This document shows, piece by piece, positions 34,999 through 35,905 of a DNA stretch of 35,905 bases. The DNA is taken from assembly GCA_028344855.1 (NCBI GenBank), contig JAOMCC010000007.1, positions 1 through 35,905 of the forward strand. Reading direction: 5' to 3'. The position numbers were made by a program, and so were the translations under genes. Source of the DNA: Nitrosomonadales bacterium (GTDB taxonomy: Bacteria; Pseudomonadota; Gammaproteobacteria; Burkholderiales; Methylophilaceae). The stretch's first letter is position 1. Every line of letters begins with the position of its first letter. A model generated the notes under the pieces. That model saw nothing but the letters and a program-made list of their open reading frames with translations. It did not search any database and had not been told where the DNA came from.

Positions 34999-35905
34999 AA
35001 TTTTCTATTTCTTGGTTAGCTTCAGTAAGGCTAGATTGATCTCTAATAAGATTTTCTATCTCTTTTGACACCTCAGGGTTATCTTTTAAATAATCTCTAG
35101 CATTGTCTTTACCTTGCCCAATTTTTTCTCCTTTATAGCTGTACCAAGACCCAGATTTTTCTACTAAATCTAGATTTACTCCCTCGTCTATAATTTCACC
35201 TTCCAGGGATATTCCTTCTCCGTATAAAACATCAAATTCGGCCTTTTTAAATGGTGGAGCAACTTTATTTTTAACTACTTTGACTCTTGTTTCTGCTCCA
35301 ATAACCTCATCTCCTTTTTTAATGGCTCCAATCCTTCTAATATCTAGACGTACAGAAGAATAAAATTTTAGTGCATTTCCTCCTGTGGTAGTTTCTGGAT
35401 TACCAAACATTACGCCAATTTTCATCCTCAATTGATTAATAAAAATAACTAACGTATTAGTTCTTTTTATATTGCTTGTTAGTTTTCTTAGAGCTTGTGA
35501 CATCAGTCTAGCTTGTAATCCCATATGAGAATCACCCATATCACCCTCTATTTCTGCCCTGGGTGTGAGTGCAGCAACCGAGTCAATAACAACAATGTCA
35601 ACCGAACCACTTCTAACTAACATATCAGTAATTTCGAGTGCTTGTTCACCAGTATCCGGCTGTGAAATTAATAAGTCTTCAATATTTACACCTAATTTAG
35701 CTGCATATTGAGTATCTAATGCATGTTCTGCATCTATAAATGCTGCTGTACCACCAATTTTCTGCATCTCAGCAATAACTGATAAAGTTAATGAAGTTTT
35801 ACCTGACGATTCTGGTCCATAAATTTCGACTACTCTACCGCGCGGTAAGCCACCAATACCCAATGCTATATCTAGCCCTAAAGAACCTGTAGAAACTGAT
35901 TGAAT
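34967..35905 (-). CDS. recA: RecA recombinase (N-terminus outside the window)
   Basis: Strand-exchange ATPase and SOS co-protease. The frame stays open to the window edge; [20 protein letters not shown] matches about residue 40 onward of E. coli RecA, so roughly 40 N-terminal residues are missing. Walker [11 protein letters not shown], Walker [15 protein letters not shown], loop L1 [11 protein letters not shown], loop L2 [15 protein letters not shown] and [11 protein letters not shown] are intact. The C-terminal tail is strongly acidic ([13 protein letters not shown]), as usual. recX starts inside its last codons. The promoter and any LexA box are outside the window. Confidence 0.97.
   Translation of the reverse strand: MQSVSTGSLGLDIALGIGGLPRGRVVEIYGPESSGKTSLTLSVIAEMQKIGGTAAFIDAEHALDTQYAAKLGVNIEDLLISQPDTGEQALEITDMLVRSGSVDIVVIDSVAALTPRAEIEGDMGDSHMGLQARLMSQALRKLTSNIKRTNTLVIFINQLRMKIGVMFGNPETTTGGNALKFYSSVRLDIRRIGAIKKGDEVIGAETRVKVVKNKVAPPFKKAEFDVLYGEGISLEGEIIDEGVNLDLVEKSGSWYSYKGEKIGQGKDNARDYLKDNPEVSKEIENLIRDQSSLTEANQEIENFEEEDTQTDE

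Overview
The window is a compact, AT-rich (roughly 30% G+C by eye) bacterial chromosome segment with very short intergenic gaps, many overlapping genes and frequent TTG or GTG starts. Gene order points to a streamlined, probably marine, gammaproteobacterium: dapA-bamC, tgt-yajC-secD-secF, recA-recX-alaS-lysC followed by tRNA-Ser(GCT), and a Pseudomonas/Azotobacter-type 258-residue ferredoxin-NADP reductase. I cannot name the genus. No rRNA, CRISPR array, insertion sequence or prophage was seen.

Layout. 1-4009: an electron-transfer-flavoprotein module. ETF:ubiquinone oxidoreductase (cut by the window edge) and a LysR regulator lie on the minus strand, diverging from etfB-etfA-fpr on the plus strand. 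4278-8170: dapA-bamC and pyrD-GST on the plus strand. 8167-16301: a long minus-strand block read in the order tgt-yajC-secD-secF, a CBS/CorC transporter-like protein, then clpS-clpA. 16406-19404: pssA-leuA-HAD phosphatase. 19406-23069: a short CcsA-like haem-handling membrane protein, ffh, tRNA-Lys, a MarR regulator and a secreted trypsin-like protease with a TPR-like tail.

23080-30576: the accessory part, about 7.2 kb between a tandem tRNA-Arg pair and tRNA-Ser(GCT), all three tRNAs on the minus strand. In E. coli and Pseudomonas, tRNA-Ser(GCT) and tRNA-Arg(ACG) sit close together downstream of alaS(-lysC)-csrA. Here csrA is missing from that position and the two tRNA loci are separated by a methyltransferase with a decayed, repeat-bearing neighbour; an unknown gene, rpsD and pseudoazurin behind a promoter with a near-ideal Fur box in its spacer; small unknown genes; a DUF1993 protein; a renalase-like flavoprotein; exported MsrA; an exported SOUL protein; and a stand-alone PD-(D/E)XK nuclease. 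30624-35905: lysC, alaS, recX and recA (5' end outside the window), minus strand.

How it works together. EtfAB would collect electrons from flavin dehydrogenases and pass them to quinone through ETF-QO. Most of the rest is housekeeping: lysine, leucine, pyrimidine and phospholipid synthesis, secretion, and regulated proteolysis. The most notable feature is the apparently iron-controlled operon in which an alphaproteobacterial-type ribosomal protein S4 lies between an uncharacterised protein and a periplasmic blue-copper protein, surrounded by redox and repair genes.
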